Shown in pieces: positions 1-13,465 of a stretch of DNA of 64,000 nucleotides. Both the position numbers and the translations under genes were made by a program. The first letter of the stretch is position 1. Each line of letters begins with the position of its first letter. The notes below the pieces were generated by a model. That model made no database searches and was not told the origin of the DNA. It was given only the letters and a program-made list of their open reading frames with translations. Source of the DNA: Neelides folsomi (taxonomy: Eukaryota; Arthropoda; Collembola; Neelipleona; Neelidae); NCBI GenBank assembly GCA_034687125.1, contig JAQGBZ010000005.1:310001-374000 (forward strand), read 5' to 3'.

Positions 1-3000
1 ATACACCAACTTAAATTCTATTTTACATTACTATCTACATTACAATTAAACACACAAGTCGCAGTTTATATGTCAGTTTTATATCAAGTTAACTTGCTCA
101 TTAAAACACACCTAAAGTTTGTAAAAAATTCAAGCAATTCAGTTGATTGAATTGCAATTGTTGGAGTGTCATATTTCTTAACTGACTATAAACGTTAAAT
201 TATGTAGTTTAAAGTAAAATTTATAAAATTCAAACAAAAAGGACATTTGTTTTAAACTCAAAATTTACGCTGCTACAATTATTTCCTAAATGGGATAATG
301 GAGCTTCAAACAAAATACTTAAAATTCAAAATTATTCACTCAAAGGTATAATCAGGAAAAAACAAAAGCATTGTTTGAAGAATATTAGTTATATAAGTGT
401 TATAAGTCATAAGGTAAAACCCTGTTTTGACTTTTCTTTTTAACCACCTCTTTGATGGGTCGTTTAGAGTCGTTAATTATCCGGTCCAGCTCTCAACTTT
501 ATTGCACTCCTTGTTTCTTCAACCCAAATGTACGAACATAAACAAAGGAGTGTTGAGTTAAGAGCCAATATATCATTATATCATACCTTGAATATATTCC
601 AATATGATGCCAATAAGTATGCATAATGTTGAATATATTGTATTTTCTTATATTAACAAATATTGTAAATACTTATTATGCCCACATTGAAAGAAAGTTT
701 CCTTGTCCAGACAGACATTGAGTGAGAGAAAAAAGAAAACAGAGACTTTATGGCCTTTTTCCGATGAAGAGTCGAAGAGAGGCGAAAGACTTAAATTCTT
801 TTAGGGATTCTCTGAGGGGAATCCCAGGCAAAATTTGGAAGAGGTTTTTATAGTTTATGAGTCAAACGAGTTTGGACATTTATTATTGCAATTCTGGGTA
901 TTTGAACTATTTTGAAAGTCAGTTGAGAATTGTTTGGCAAAGCCCCCCGCAACCCTTTAATTGCGGTGATACAAATCTTTTGCAAGGTACATAAAAGTAC
1001 AAGAAATCTCTCTTCATCTGAAGTTTCTGAAGGAAACTGCTCATTAGAGGAAAAGTGAATGAAGAGTATTAAGATCATGAATTGAAGTTGGACTGTAAAT
1101 TATCGAAAAGGAATACATTAGCATATTTTAATAATCAAACCAAGCTCATTTCACTCATTTCACATATCCGTTGATTAAAATGAAAAGTTGGCTCAACCTG
1201 ACACCTCAACATGGAGAAACAGAAGCCCTCCCTGCCACTTTATGAAGGAACAACGAAAGATTAAGTTTTAATACTTTCCTATCAATTCAACACATGCGGT
1301 CCAAATTACACAAACCTCTTTTTTAACTCATAATTATCCTATCAGTATTTGTAAGGTTGTTCAATTATGAAATCAATCTCCCTTCCATTGCATGAACAAT
1401 GTTCTTCTGATTTTCTTCTTGTGGCCAATATATGTCTCATAAAGATAGTAAAAAGAATAATGAAAACTTACTGAATGATGTGTGGATGAGACGAGTCAAT
1501 ATTGAAAGACGTTTGAGCTAAGGAGACTTTTAATCTTGGATCTTGAGTGATGAGATTATGGCCCAGCAGGAGGTTCAGTTCACACTCCTCATTTCAATTA
1601 TTCAGTTTGTGAGTTGAGTCGTTCAGGAGCGGGACGAATCCTTTAGACCCGTGGAAGGCATCTTCTTTGTAGGGTCTGAGAAGGAGAAGAAGACTTGATT
1701 CACAATGAGACCACAAAGGGAGCTTAAGAGGGTCGGAAAGAAAAACTCAATTCGTTCCGCCGATTTAAATGTTTATGGGCCTGTCAAACTACTCAGAAGA
1801 CTCGGATGTCAAAAACCTTCCCGACAATCAAAATATACAATGTATTGTGTCAAAGTATGTATATTTATACAAAGGAACAATTAAACAATGGAGGATGTTA
1901 TACGACCCATGAACATGTAAACGGACCAATAAAGAGACTTTGCAAAATACTCGCGCAATTCACCGACCAGCTGCCATAATGTAAAATCACAATTGCCAAG
2001 TTAGCAAATATGCGAAATAGAAGAACCGGCGAAACTGATAAAGACATTCATGATAAATCATGCAAGAGAAACGAGAGATAATAAATAATTCGCAGACGGA
2101 AGAAACGTTTTAGGAATCACTTTTTAATGGTTGGATTGAATCCATAAAGGATTCCACTCTGACAGTTATTATTTGTTTTATCAATAAATTGATGAAAAAG
2201 AGAGAAGCTCACGTTGAGAGATTGGGGAGCTATTTATTACACCATGATTTTATCTTGGGAGCTAAATGTCTCTTAACTCTCAGTTCACTCTCTCTTGACT
2301 TGAATAAAAAAATTTCATTAAAGATGATGATGAGGGTCTTAGGGCATAAACATGTCAAACCAATGCGACACCAAAAGACACATCAACTGGCTTATCTCAA
2401 CATGTCAAAATAAAGAGGACAAGTGTAATAATTTAATTTGCTCTAAATGTCCCAACAAGTAATATTTCAAATAAATGCATAAACAAAAGTTTCAAGTATA
2501 ATAAACATTCAAAAATTAGCAATTTTTTTATTGTAAAAAACTATTCCTATCTATAAAAATATTCTATCTCTAACCCCTACGATACATAAGTATTCCATTT
2601 ATTTCATAGTTATTCCATATTCCATATACTACATACAATATATTTGTGGAGTACGTATTTGTAATACAATATTGTGTTGTAAGATTCTCTTTGAAATGTT
2701 CTATAAATGAAGTCATAGTTGATCTGAGGGCATTGAAGTAAATAATGGAGAAATGTTTACTTCAATGCCCGTTGTGGGAATTGAGACTTAAATTATCCTA
2801 AAACCCTGGTTGTTGAACATCCCTCGTTGGGGGATGAAGAACGAGACGGGAAGTAATGTTTGTTTACATTGAAGAAACTCACGAGTGGATGAAGGAAGAG
2901 ACGGATGGCTCCTTTTGACTTCAGATCAAGAGATCAAACTGAAACCCAAGGGGAGACCAAAAACCAAAAGTAACTCACGAGCTTTTTAAAACAACAAAAA

Positions 3001-6000
3001 CCAAGAGGAAACCAGCCGGGATGTTCACAATCTTTAATATTCTTTTTAACACAAACTCTGTAAAACTTAACTGTTTTTAGTTAAATCTTTAAACTTCAAG
3101 CACAAAATGATCCTTCTAAAAAAGTCCTTTTTAGCAAAGAATCTTATCCAAAATTCACACTTTCGGTAAATTACTTTAAAATTAATTATTCAAGTATTTA
3201 ACGAAGAAATGAAACCATTGATAGAAATTGGAGCAAAGTTCAGACCCCAAATGTGAATAAATGGTGAGTCGGCTTAAACCAAGATAATGAAATTGAGGTA
3301 TAGGAAGGATATGTGAGGGCGGACGTGGAGCCGGGGAGTCGGTTGAACAGTGAGTGGAGAAAAGCTGAGTCCTTTGGTTCATATAAACCCCATTGAGATT
3401 TGACCCCCCTCCAAAGAGATGACACGCGACTGGTGAAGGCGGCTCTGAACATCCTCCGGCCCCCGGGTTAGCAGACACACAGAGGTTTCAGACCTAAAAA
3501 ACACATTTTATTCTTCCCATCTTCGCCTTCTGTTTGCCCATCTCTCCCACTTTTCACCGCCCTTTTCTTCAAGTCAATTAATGTCAGTTTAACGCTATTC
3601 TGTTTTAACATTGTTATTTAAAAACTATACATATACCTACCTTTAAGCACTATAAGTATATTATCTATCTACTTATCATATTGTACTATTATTACAGTAT
3701 GAGTATCCACTTGCTAATAAATATGACTTCATTCATACTTTTGATTGAGTGTAATTTAATATCAATTATAATGCGGTATGTGGTAATTCAATATTAATTT
3801 ATACATACCTAAAATACGTGTAACTGCTCGTAGTTATTTTAATAAACGAGACTCTAAACTTTAACTGATAAAGGATGAACTATTATGTATGTATGTATGT
3901 AATAGGTATATGGGTAATCATAAAATAAAACAGAAAAATTGTTTTTTAGGATTAATGATGTTGTTCAATGAAAATCGAGTGGCTACTCATAGTCTATTGT
4001 TTTCTCATTCTACTCGCTTGCTCTTTGGTGATTTATGACCGATTGTCCCAAATAGGTCAACGCGGAATATTAAACGATCCGATATATTTTTGATAACCAC
4101 TTAGACACTTACATATTACAGTTAGTTAATATGAGGATATGAGCCAACTATCACCAAAACGTTCTGTTTCATTTGTTTAGTGATGATTCATATGAGAAAA
4201 GAACTCGAGCCAAGATGGGAATTCTCAGTATTTGTACTGTTGCCGATTTGCGATAATGACCATAGAGATTGTACTTGATTACTTAAACCAAGTTCGTCAT
4301 TATAATATGGGTTAGTTTAATAAGCATGGAAGTAATCTATCAATGTTCATCAATTTCCTTAAATTAAAAGTGCCTTTGTGCTTTTGAAAATCAAACAATA
4401 TGAAATATCGATTAAAATAAGAAAATAAGAGATTATTTACTACTGTAGAATTTTAATCAGTCTGTAAAGTTGAATGGAAAACAAAATACAAAATGTTGTA
4501 CTGCTATTTATTTATTTAACATAAAATGTACTGTAAGTTAGCGCATCTCACACGTAAAGTGTTGATGAGATCTTTTATACTACCTACATTAAATGTCAAT
4601 AGGTATTTTAAATCAAACTTGTACACATGTTTTGATTTTAAACTTAAATCTATATTTTTATCGTCGGCTTTTTTATATTTGTTCACACAATATAATTTAA
4701 TATATCTGTACTTTATTTATTTTTGATACATCCTATACAAATAAATATGTAATAATATTTACTGTAAACACAAAAAGTTGAAAGTTTTTAATTAAATAGT
4801 ACAATGCCTAGCTCTTACCGATTCTCCTTATACGAATGATATAGTAAATAGTTTAAAATCAATTCTTTTATACTTACAATTAATTATAATGGCTAGTTAA
4901 ATAAACTAATAAACCATGAAATAATATGAAATTCCAGGATTAAATTAATATATACGAGATATAACTCGTCAAGTATGAATACAAGAAATTCTCGTAAACA
5001 CTGACAATGAGTAGATAGTTTAAAATAGCAAATAAAACTCATCTGTATTCACAAACTTGATACATTTATTTATTACAAAACATTTCATGTACTACTAAAT
5101 GGATAGGATAGCTAATAAATGCACTCCAAATAACAGATAAAAAGGGATTCCAATTATTTCCCATTCAATTGACTTACCATCATTAATTTCAAATAACACG
5201 ACAGGTCCTATTAAAAAAGGTCAAATAATTAGAATAAAGAACATTAATTCACTCCTAATAGCTTAATTAATGTTTTCTGCATCAATATCAGGTTGGCGTA
5301 AGAATAAATTGGGAAAAGCCAATTCCAAATAGGAGTAAATAGAAAAGGGAGTTGAGATTGAACGCCATTGTGACATCAATTTAGATCCAATTACCTGTCC
5401 AATTTTTTAATGCGCGACACCTCGGCCAAATTGGCTGTTGTCGCCATACCATAAAAACCCACCCTGATCTTCAATTCTCTTTTCTGTGAGTTCCACACCC
5501 ATGGTGAATATACCTCCAGACTTTCCTTATTAAAACATGGTTCATGGCGTCAACGGAGGCAGATGTGCATATTTGAAGATAAACCCCGGGATTGGATAGG
5601 GAGGTAAACGAAGGTAGTCGGGAGGTTAATTGGAAAGACGGGGGATGTTGGGCCATGACGAGCCAAGTGGAGATCCACACCGGATGATAGAGGTTGGGAG
5701 AGAGACGAGACTCGGAGCCGTCGCTTCCGTTCAATGCAGCTGTTCACGATATTCACCATGATAGCAAAAAGGACTTATGGTCCTCCCAACCTCCGCTCTC
5801 ATTATAAACACTCCCAACTCATTTCATCTCGACCGACACCCCAAAAATTCTCATGTGTTCAATCCAAATCCCAATCCAAATATTCCAATTCCCATTTAAA
5901 ATACAATAGCCAAAGGTCTGTAAACTGTAATAGACAAAGTGAGATAATTTACACGTGATATTACATATCCTTTATATCAACAAATTGTATCATCTTTGGC

Positions 6001-8188
6001 ATTTGGAATTTTAGAATAAAGTAGTATGAGCAAAAAAGTGTTGCAATTTAATCAGTAATTTCTAATTGCTCTCTCTGCCCAAAAGAAATGTAAAAGGTTC
6101 CTCAAGGAATAAAATTCCTCGTGTTATCTCATCTGCGAGTCTCATTGACTGAGGAAGAAGATGAGACGAAGAGGATTGGAGTCGTCGCGACTGGAAGTTA
6201 TTGAAAAATGATGTTTGGGAGACTCAATTAAGATAGTTTATCATTGGAGTGAAGGGATGGAAGTGGAGGAAGTGCGAAGGCTCTCGAGAGACTCCACGGC
6301 TCCGCAGAGGCTGAGAGGACTTTTATCTAAAAGGAAGAGAATTAGAGAGATTGGAGGAAAAAGCATTCCTCAAGATAGAGGAAAGTGTGGAGACCCAAAG
6401 ATGTCTTCTATCAGTCGGGATGTCATTAAGTCTACCTCAGGAGATACAAGTATTAATAGCACTTATATACCTCAGGATTTGGGGATCATTTTCAAATTCC
6501 TCAAACTGAAGGATAAGAAGGGGCAAAAAGAACTTAAGTGGTGGTGAAGAGCCTTCCAAGATTTCCTTCATGAGAAACACACACGTGGGGAGAAGCAAAG
6601 TGGAAACTCCTGTAAAACAAAAGCTCAAAATCTCTCTGGAGCCTCAGAATTGGAGAAATAAGAACTGCAGGGTTGAAACTCAAATATTCTTTATGGCTTT
6701 TAAAATGTATTGTAGAAATATATAATTTGTGCTTTTAAAATCTATATCATTTGATACATCCTTAATAATATAAATGCGAATTAGGTGTTATTCGTATATA
6801 AGTAAGTGTAAGTAGTGCTGGACAATTTGTATGCTAGGAATATAATATTTTGTATATACATCTGTGTATATTGTATACTGATAGATTTTTCCATATTGAT
6901 AAAAATGGATGATGTTTGTTTGTAAGAGATATATAAGTAAGGCTGTATTATAATCTAATATGACCTTTCCTATTTACATATTTATATAGGGAGATTCCTT
7001 TTCGATTCCGCTGGATGACAAGAAAGAGAGACAAAGGAAGAGGAGACTTTGAGTGCAAAGCTCAACGTCCCAACTTATAAGATAAAAGTCAACATTTGAT
7101 TAAGTGTGGGGAATGGGGACGTTGGAAATTATCCCACACATCATTATTATTCCGTTCACCCACCTTGTCCAACTATCTGTTTTTAATCACAAGGATTCCT
7201 CGGACTCTCTTTAGTAGGTTAGATATACATTCAAATAAAAGAACTTTAAATTATAATAATAATGAATACTATTGGATTATACCCGCAGATACATACATAG
7301 GTATGTAAGTATTAATACATATAAGCAAAGATACTTTAATGCTTTTATTGCACATTTACTTATTAGCATTATATTGGTACTTAAGGATTTAATGCATTTA
7401 TTAGTGGAATGATAGGTCTGAATATCAGTTTCAATTTAAAAAGTATGTAATATAATGTAAGGTATAAGCAATGGTTGATGAATGTTTGTTATCGATGACA
7501 GGTGAGCCCCATTAGTGAGTTTTTACATTTACTTAAAAGGTAAATGAGGAGTTTCCGGTCAAAGTTAAAATTCTTGCATAATATTCAATTTCTCATTTTT
7601 GTCCCGAAACTCATATTTGTTTTAATGGGTTTGAACATTCATGCCGTATTTCAATCACGTCTTCTCACCTCATCAATTCACACATCCATACTTTTAAGAA
7701 TTATTTATAATTTGATGTGAAATTCACAATTGCTTGCAACCTGTATGTATTATGTAAGTATCAACATCACTACATCACACATTGGTTTAATAAAGTCAAA
7801 GTGTAAGCGCGTGCATTTATTTCATTAAGATATTTTGTAAATTTATGTACAATGAACTTTATGATTATGATACATTACAGTTAAATAAGAACTCAAAGAT
7901 CAAATTACCAATAGTTGAATATATCATACAAGGCACACATACTTACATTATTTGTTAGGATTACTGTATCATTTGTTTAACTTATATAGAAGATAAAATA
8001 CACGATTGAAACGTCGTAGTAGGTATTTTGTATATGGTAGGTAATTTCCTACAATGATGGTGCAAAATTAATACATTTGTGATTGTGATTATTGATTATG
8101 CATTTTGACTAGTAATGATTTCCATCATTCAATTGTTATGATATAATTAATTTCATTAAAATTAACAGTTAGAATGAAATTAACTCCA
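1..8188. other. Gene-poor AT-rich stretch, no recognisable gene
   Basis: I see no recognisable protein or RNA gene here. The DNA is strongly AT-rich with frequent stops in all frames. A few less AT-rich islands (about 3240-3480, 5470-5760 and 6140-6640) carry 60-110 codon open frames, often overlapping in two frames, but the translations look like no family I know and have no clear splice context. A short ATGT microsatellite lies near 3885-3902. The block lies downstream of the 3' end of the BAMBI-like gene and may be intergenic, part of a long intron of a gene outside the window, or regulatory DNA. Confidence 0.6.
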
Positions 8189-11100
8189 TTAAATTGTGAC
8201 TGGTGATGAGGATAGGGAGGAGTGTTGAGTGAAGAGAGCTGTTGAAGCTGACAGATGATGTGATGAAGGCAAGGGAGGGAAATCTTCCTGATTCTCTAAT
8301 TGATTGATGCTTGAGACCTTGTTAGTATTCTTAAGACGATTGTTGGTCAAGTTGTTGGTCATTGGATCCTCAAAATCTCCCTCATTGCCACCATTGGTCT
8401 CATCTTGTTCAATTCTTCCACCTTCGACCCTTTCAAGTGGAGTGCTCAAATCTTTTCGGTAGTGAATATTAGCAAGACTGTAAAAACACAAATACAAAAA
8501 CTCTGTAAAATAATTCCAATTATTGTAAAATTGTGTTAAATAAAACAAGTCCCAACCTTAACTAATGTATAATAAGCGTTAAATTGTTAAATTCAACGGT
8601 TGTAAACTAATAAGTGCAACACTGGATGAGTTCATGGAAAGATAAAGGCCCTTTGGTCAAAATAAATGAGTCTCATTAGGACGTTATTATGGGTTTGGCC
8701 GGCAAAGGCGTTTTCTTTAGAATTCCAAAAATATTTCCTTTTCTTCGATTCATCAAAGTCTGGTTTCCCGTGAAAGAGGAAATTGAGATAAATGTTGAGA
8801 TTAAATGCCATGCGACTCTCGACACCCTTTGACCTTCGAGTTCCTTGGACTATACATATTATAACAATCCTTATTCTGATCGACCATTGACATTCTTATA
8901 CAACATCTTGGGTTCAATTCCATAGATAGGGATAGAAAAGTATGTATAGGTCAAAGCATAAAAGAAAGTATTATTAAGGCCATCGTCACCTTTGTTCTCG
9001 TCTCAGGATGTAAAATCCAATGGATGAGATGAGAATGATTACGCAGGCAGCCCCAACAAGAAAAGAAGTAGCCAGCAGGGAAATGGGCGGAAATGAATTC
9101 TGTTAAATATTGGATAAATAAAGGAACGGTTTATAAAAGTCTAATTAAGGGATTTCTCCCTTAAACTCCCTTCTTAAGGGGGCCCTATTAAAGAGAAGTA
9201 CCTTGTTATTGAGGGCTGTTTGTTTCCTCTGCCAATTCGTGTCCGGTCCTATTGTTGTCGCTTGAGAGATTCCTTTGTCGTGTCGCCCTCCTGTCGCTTT
9301 ACCTTTCGTCATATTCACTTCATGAATCACTGCTCCTTTTCAAAACACCTTAATTTCATTTAATGCACAAAGGGCAGACATAATAATCATATAAGGACAG
9401 GTAAAAAAATACAAAAATATTCACCCAAATGTGCTGGAATGGTCATTATGAGATTCATATTGCAAAAATCAGAGTTGCAGCCTGGATAAGAAAATTATTA
9501 AATTAAAATTAAAATTTTTAAATTAAACAAAAAATACTCATTTAAACAATTAATCAATTACATTCTAAATACGGCCAACGATGTGAATTTCTCGGTGTTG
9601 GTGGCCGATTCTCGCAAAGCAACGGTGTTGGGTCACTATTAAATCAAAAAAGCTTTAAAGAAGCCTTTAATGGTTATTTAATTGTTGAAAATGTGTAAAT
9701 AATGGGCTTAACAATTTGCATATTTCTGCTGACTTTTACATCAATCATGATGACGCGACTAATTTGAATTTCTTGTAAAAAATGTTCAAAATGACATTAT
9801 CATCCCATCTGTCCTGTCATCAAGTCTTCATGGGGTTTTGGAAAGAAATGTAAATTTTACAACCTTTGATGTTCTTACAAAAGATCAACCCATTTGTGAG
9901 GTTTATGCAACAATGATGCATTGTTTTAAATCCTCGTTTCAAACGTTTGTAGTTTTGTAGGCATAAATTTAAATAGGGAGAGATGACATTTGGAAATGGT
10001 TTTCGACCAGGGTGGGATATGATGTTGTGTAATGGGAGTAAGATGAGGTCTCATTTCTTCCCATTATGTTCCAGATCACTTGATTTCATTTCCATATGGG
10101 AAAGATCAATATTAGTCTTCGGTCTTTGTTTCTCCCTTGTTGGTCTTCTCCTCCTCCTGGTCTCTCAGCTTTCAAGAGGATCATTAATTTGGGAACGGAA
10201 CATCTCGGCCGACCCGCCTCTTTCTCAAAGTTTTGACAACGTGAGGAGCCAGAAGGATTGGTCGGATCCAAGTCATCATCTCCCTTCTCGACCCACCGGT
10301 TTCATGAACCTGACTGATGAAGATCGATTCATCATCTTCAAACCATTTCCTTCTAATGATTCATTCCCTTTCCAACGAGCTCAAATCTTCCCTCGCCTAA
10401 TTAGTTACACACTGTCACTTCCTTGGGGGACTTTGATACAGCAAAATATTCGGACAGCTCTAAGTGAACCTCCAATGGAATTTACTCAAAGCTTCTCCTT
10501 CGGCTTGGGTTAATAAGGAACTCTTTTAGGCTCCTCACATTACAAGGAGAAAGCTTTTCCACATTTTCCTTATATTTTTTATATTGGTTTATGTCGGTAG
10601 GATATAACTGAACACTAACTACTTATTTAGTTACATTAGGTATGAATACAATATACCGATGCCAATACAGAAAAATATAGATATCTACCTACGTATAAAA
10701 AATACTTATTAAGTATACCAAATCTGTATTAGGCATGGCATTTTTACTAAAGAAATATTGGGTTCATTTTATTGCTAACCCAAAGTAAGTACGCTTAAGT
10801 AGAAGTAAGTACAAGTACATATAAAGTATAAATAATATTACTCCGTGCATCCTTTAATGAAATGAGGAGCTTTTCCTCCACGATCCAAATACTGTTTGTA
10901 GCATATTCCGGAAGTGATACAAAAGTTTTTGTGATTTCTGAGGCAATCTGGAGAGTCACAGGCGCATCTTAATTTCCTACTCGGCTCCTGATGGTCGGTC
11001 TTTGTAGGTCTGGTGGACCTGTTATTGGAATGATGATGGTGGAAGGGTCTCCGTCGGCCGTTGCTGCTCACTTCTTCGCCTGGAGTGGGTGCAAGAAAAA

Positions 11101-13465
11101 TAACTTTAAATCAAAACAAGGAATATATATCTGAAATTGAGCCGACCATTAGGCACTCAGGGGACAGAAAGTGACCCGAGAAGAGCCTTAAAACCAAATC
11201 CGTGTAGTTTTCCTCTTTATGCGAGCCACTTTAAGTACACACACCTTCACGCTCTCCACCGACTCTCATAAAAAGTTCAATTAAGGGAAGGGAAAAAGTT
11301 GAGTAATGAAAAGTAAGAGTAATACGCTGCTCCTGCCTTCTAATGGACCCCTTATCTACAAAGGGGCCTTTGAGGAAATTCCTTATCCCTCGCTCCAGAC
11401 CAAAAGACAGTGATAAAGACCTTTAATTAATGTGTAATGAGAAGAAAAAATCAATTCCACAAATGGCATTTTCCATTTAACCTTTCACAATTACACTTCA
11501 ACAAGAAACCAATTTTTAATTACAGGTATATATATATACTAAAACTCAACACTTAAATACATATGAAATCCCATCCTATGAATGAATATAAAATTAATTA
11601 TTCAATTAGATCTACAGATTGGAAAAAGTAAACAAAAGTATCATTTATGGTTCGATTATCATTAAATTAATTGAAAATTCAGTAATAGGAGAATAGAATA
11701 GAATAATTGAGAATTGTATAGAGTCAAGTGTTTGGAAAATGAGTGTGATAAATAGAGTTTGTATGATGGTCCTAAATAGGAATTTGGAGATCTTCGACAT
11801 TAACAGTTGCCCCACCTTCTCAATGTCTTTCCATTTGGGCCTTGTGGGGCCGTTCGGAGAAGAAATCGGGGCCGATGGGGCGAAAATGGAAGACTGTCGT
11901 CTGAGTGACGGAGACACGGCCAGCAGAGTCTGAAGAGTCTGAGGAGTCTGAAGAGATAGCATCAATCGTCCGTGAGTGCCTTCGGCTTCGACCCAAGCGA
12001 CGAGTCAAAGGGACTCCCTTGAGAATTACAGAGATATAGGGAGAAATCCCTTCCACACTCGCTAAAGCCTCCCTTGGAATGTGACACAAGTCGCTGGTCT
12101 CCGGTTGAGATGAACCACACACGCCCATTGGGTCTCCTCGACCCTCTTTAACGAAATAAAGGCCGGCTCTCATTTTTTAACTCATCGTCTTCTTGATGAA
12201 ATCAAACCTTTTTTTTCTTCCCCTTCTAATATTTTTCTTTCGACCTGTCGTGAAGTCCTCACTTCACTTATTTCACATACAAGCTCATATCAAAGAAGGG
12301 TTATAAACCAGCTCTTGGATTTAATAACATTGGTTCATAATCTTAAGAATATGATCTCAGATACGTGCCGTATAAGAAATTTACATCTTTGCATAAGGAT
12401 TTAACATTAAGGGATAAGGGATATTCATATAGCCAAATATATCAAACTCGTCAAAATCGGGGGTAATTATGATCCCATAATATTTACTCCTTTTCAAGTC
12501 TCGCCTTCACACATTCTTTTCATCGGGCCCATTCGCGTCCCTTTCTTGGGATTATTGTTTACACTTGCTTTAACCACTGTGTCCACGAACCTATTGTTAC
12601 CATTCTTCTCACCCGCCCTTTTCTCGATTTATGGCTTTTTTCTATGTGATTTCACTTGGAGCCAATGTGCTTCCTAGTTAAAATCCCATTTGAACCTTTA
12701 TGCGAGAGTCAACTCACCAGGAGGTTAATTTCTTAAGTAAATGATATGATAATAAATATAGTACTGACTTTGGATCCAAAAACAAACCTAGTTTACTTAA
12801 CTTATTAGTAAGGCATTGGTGATAATAACGCTACACGGAACTGATCAACTCATCATAATTCTTGTTTTAAAAGTTCAAATCAGTTTAGATTAATCAAAGT
12901 TTAATTAAAATAATTTATAAACTCATTTATAAATTGTCAGGTGTTTTGAAAATAAATGGACTTTTAAGAATAAATGGGTTTTAAATGGATATTTTAACCC
13001 AGACGAGACATTTGGTAATTTGGTCTCATTAGCATGTGCATAATGATTTCTTTTCATGTGCAAAGTAGATATCATTTCATTCATGCGATTTTGGGATGGG
13101 TCGATAATTTGATAAGCAGATTTCAAACATTGCATTTTAAATATTCGTATTATTACAACTTGTGATGAATCTGATGAATGAAAGGAGTATGAAGGATTTA
13201 ACCACGAGGAATATTACATTTAAAAGTGATTTATGAGTAAATTAGGATATGATTATAAGAAACCTCCTTGGTTGTTAAACCCATCCGAGTCATTGAGTGA
13301 AGGTGGAGAAGGTGACGAAGAAATCCCCAGTGGAGTCTGAGTCTTGACCATTATCTCAGCGTCGGGTCTGCCGTCTCCCTCACTCGACGCGACAGCAGAG
13401 AAGATGAGGAGAAGGAAGCCCAATGTCGCCCGACCTCCAACCCTCCTCACTTCCATTAAACTCAT
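8189..13465 (-). CDS. BAMBI: BAMBI-like TGF-beta/activin pseudoreceptor
   Basis: This appears to be a single-pass decoy receptor that dampens BMP/activin signalling at the cell surface. The seven-exon model is 13264-13465, 10842-11079, 9580-9635, 9425-9481, 9202-9329, 8990-9099 and 8189-8477. All phases agree and give 359 residues. The start at 13465 precedes a signal peptide (core LGFLLLIFSAVASS). A His/Arg-rich linker leads to a TGF-beta-receptor ectodomain with Cys at about 106, 108, 113, 121, 127 and 145, then LLCENRP and the closing SDFCN box. A membrane helix lies at about 231-256. The tail is short (about 103 residues) and has no kinase domain, as in BAMBI. Two donors are weak (GTTTCT at 13263, GTTGGC at 9579), and the box normally reading CCxxxxCN has Arg for its first Cys in this model. 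The large introns (2.2 and 1.2 kb) contrast with the right half of the window. The family call is firm; the two small exons at 9580-9635 and 9425-9481 are less so. Confidence 0.82.
9983..10513 (+). CDS. Hypothetical ORF nested in a BAMBI intron
   Basis: This is an uninterrupted 176-codon ATG frame on the opposite strand, wholly inside the intron between the BAMBI exons at 10842-11079 and 9580-9635. It is the longest intronless frame in the left third. A hydrophobic run (about residues 44-61, core LVFGLCFSLVGLLLLLV) could be a membrane helix. The rest is Phe/Ser/Pro-rich with one Cys pair near the start. I recognise no family. The local base composition is less AT-rich than its surroundings, which makes a chance frame easier. 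It may be a nested gene, a terminal exon or chance. Confidence 0.25.
   Translation: MTFGNGFRPGWDMMLCNGSKMRSHFFPLCSRSLDFISIWERSILVFGLCFSLVGLLLLLVSQLSRGSLIWERNISADPPLSQSFDNVRSQKDWSDPSHHLPSRPTGFMNLTDEDRFIIFKPFPSNDSFPFQRAQIFPRLISYTLSLPWGTLIQQNIRTALSEPPMEFTQSFSFGLG

Noticed and set aside
3182-3478. Two overlapping minus-strand frames of 98 and 70 codons
   Set aside because: Both run through the same GC-richer patch in different frames, neither has protein-like motifs, and there is no splice context.
5471-5759. Minus-strand frames of 87 and 69 codons
   Set aside because: They overlap in two frames, give low-complexity Ser/Pro/Leu content and have no recognisable partner exon.
6215-6547. 110-codon plus-strand frame
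   Set aside because: It starts without an ATG, is Lys/Arg/Ser-rich with no motif, and has no flanking exons that fit.
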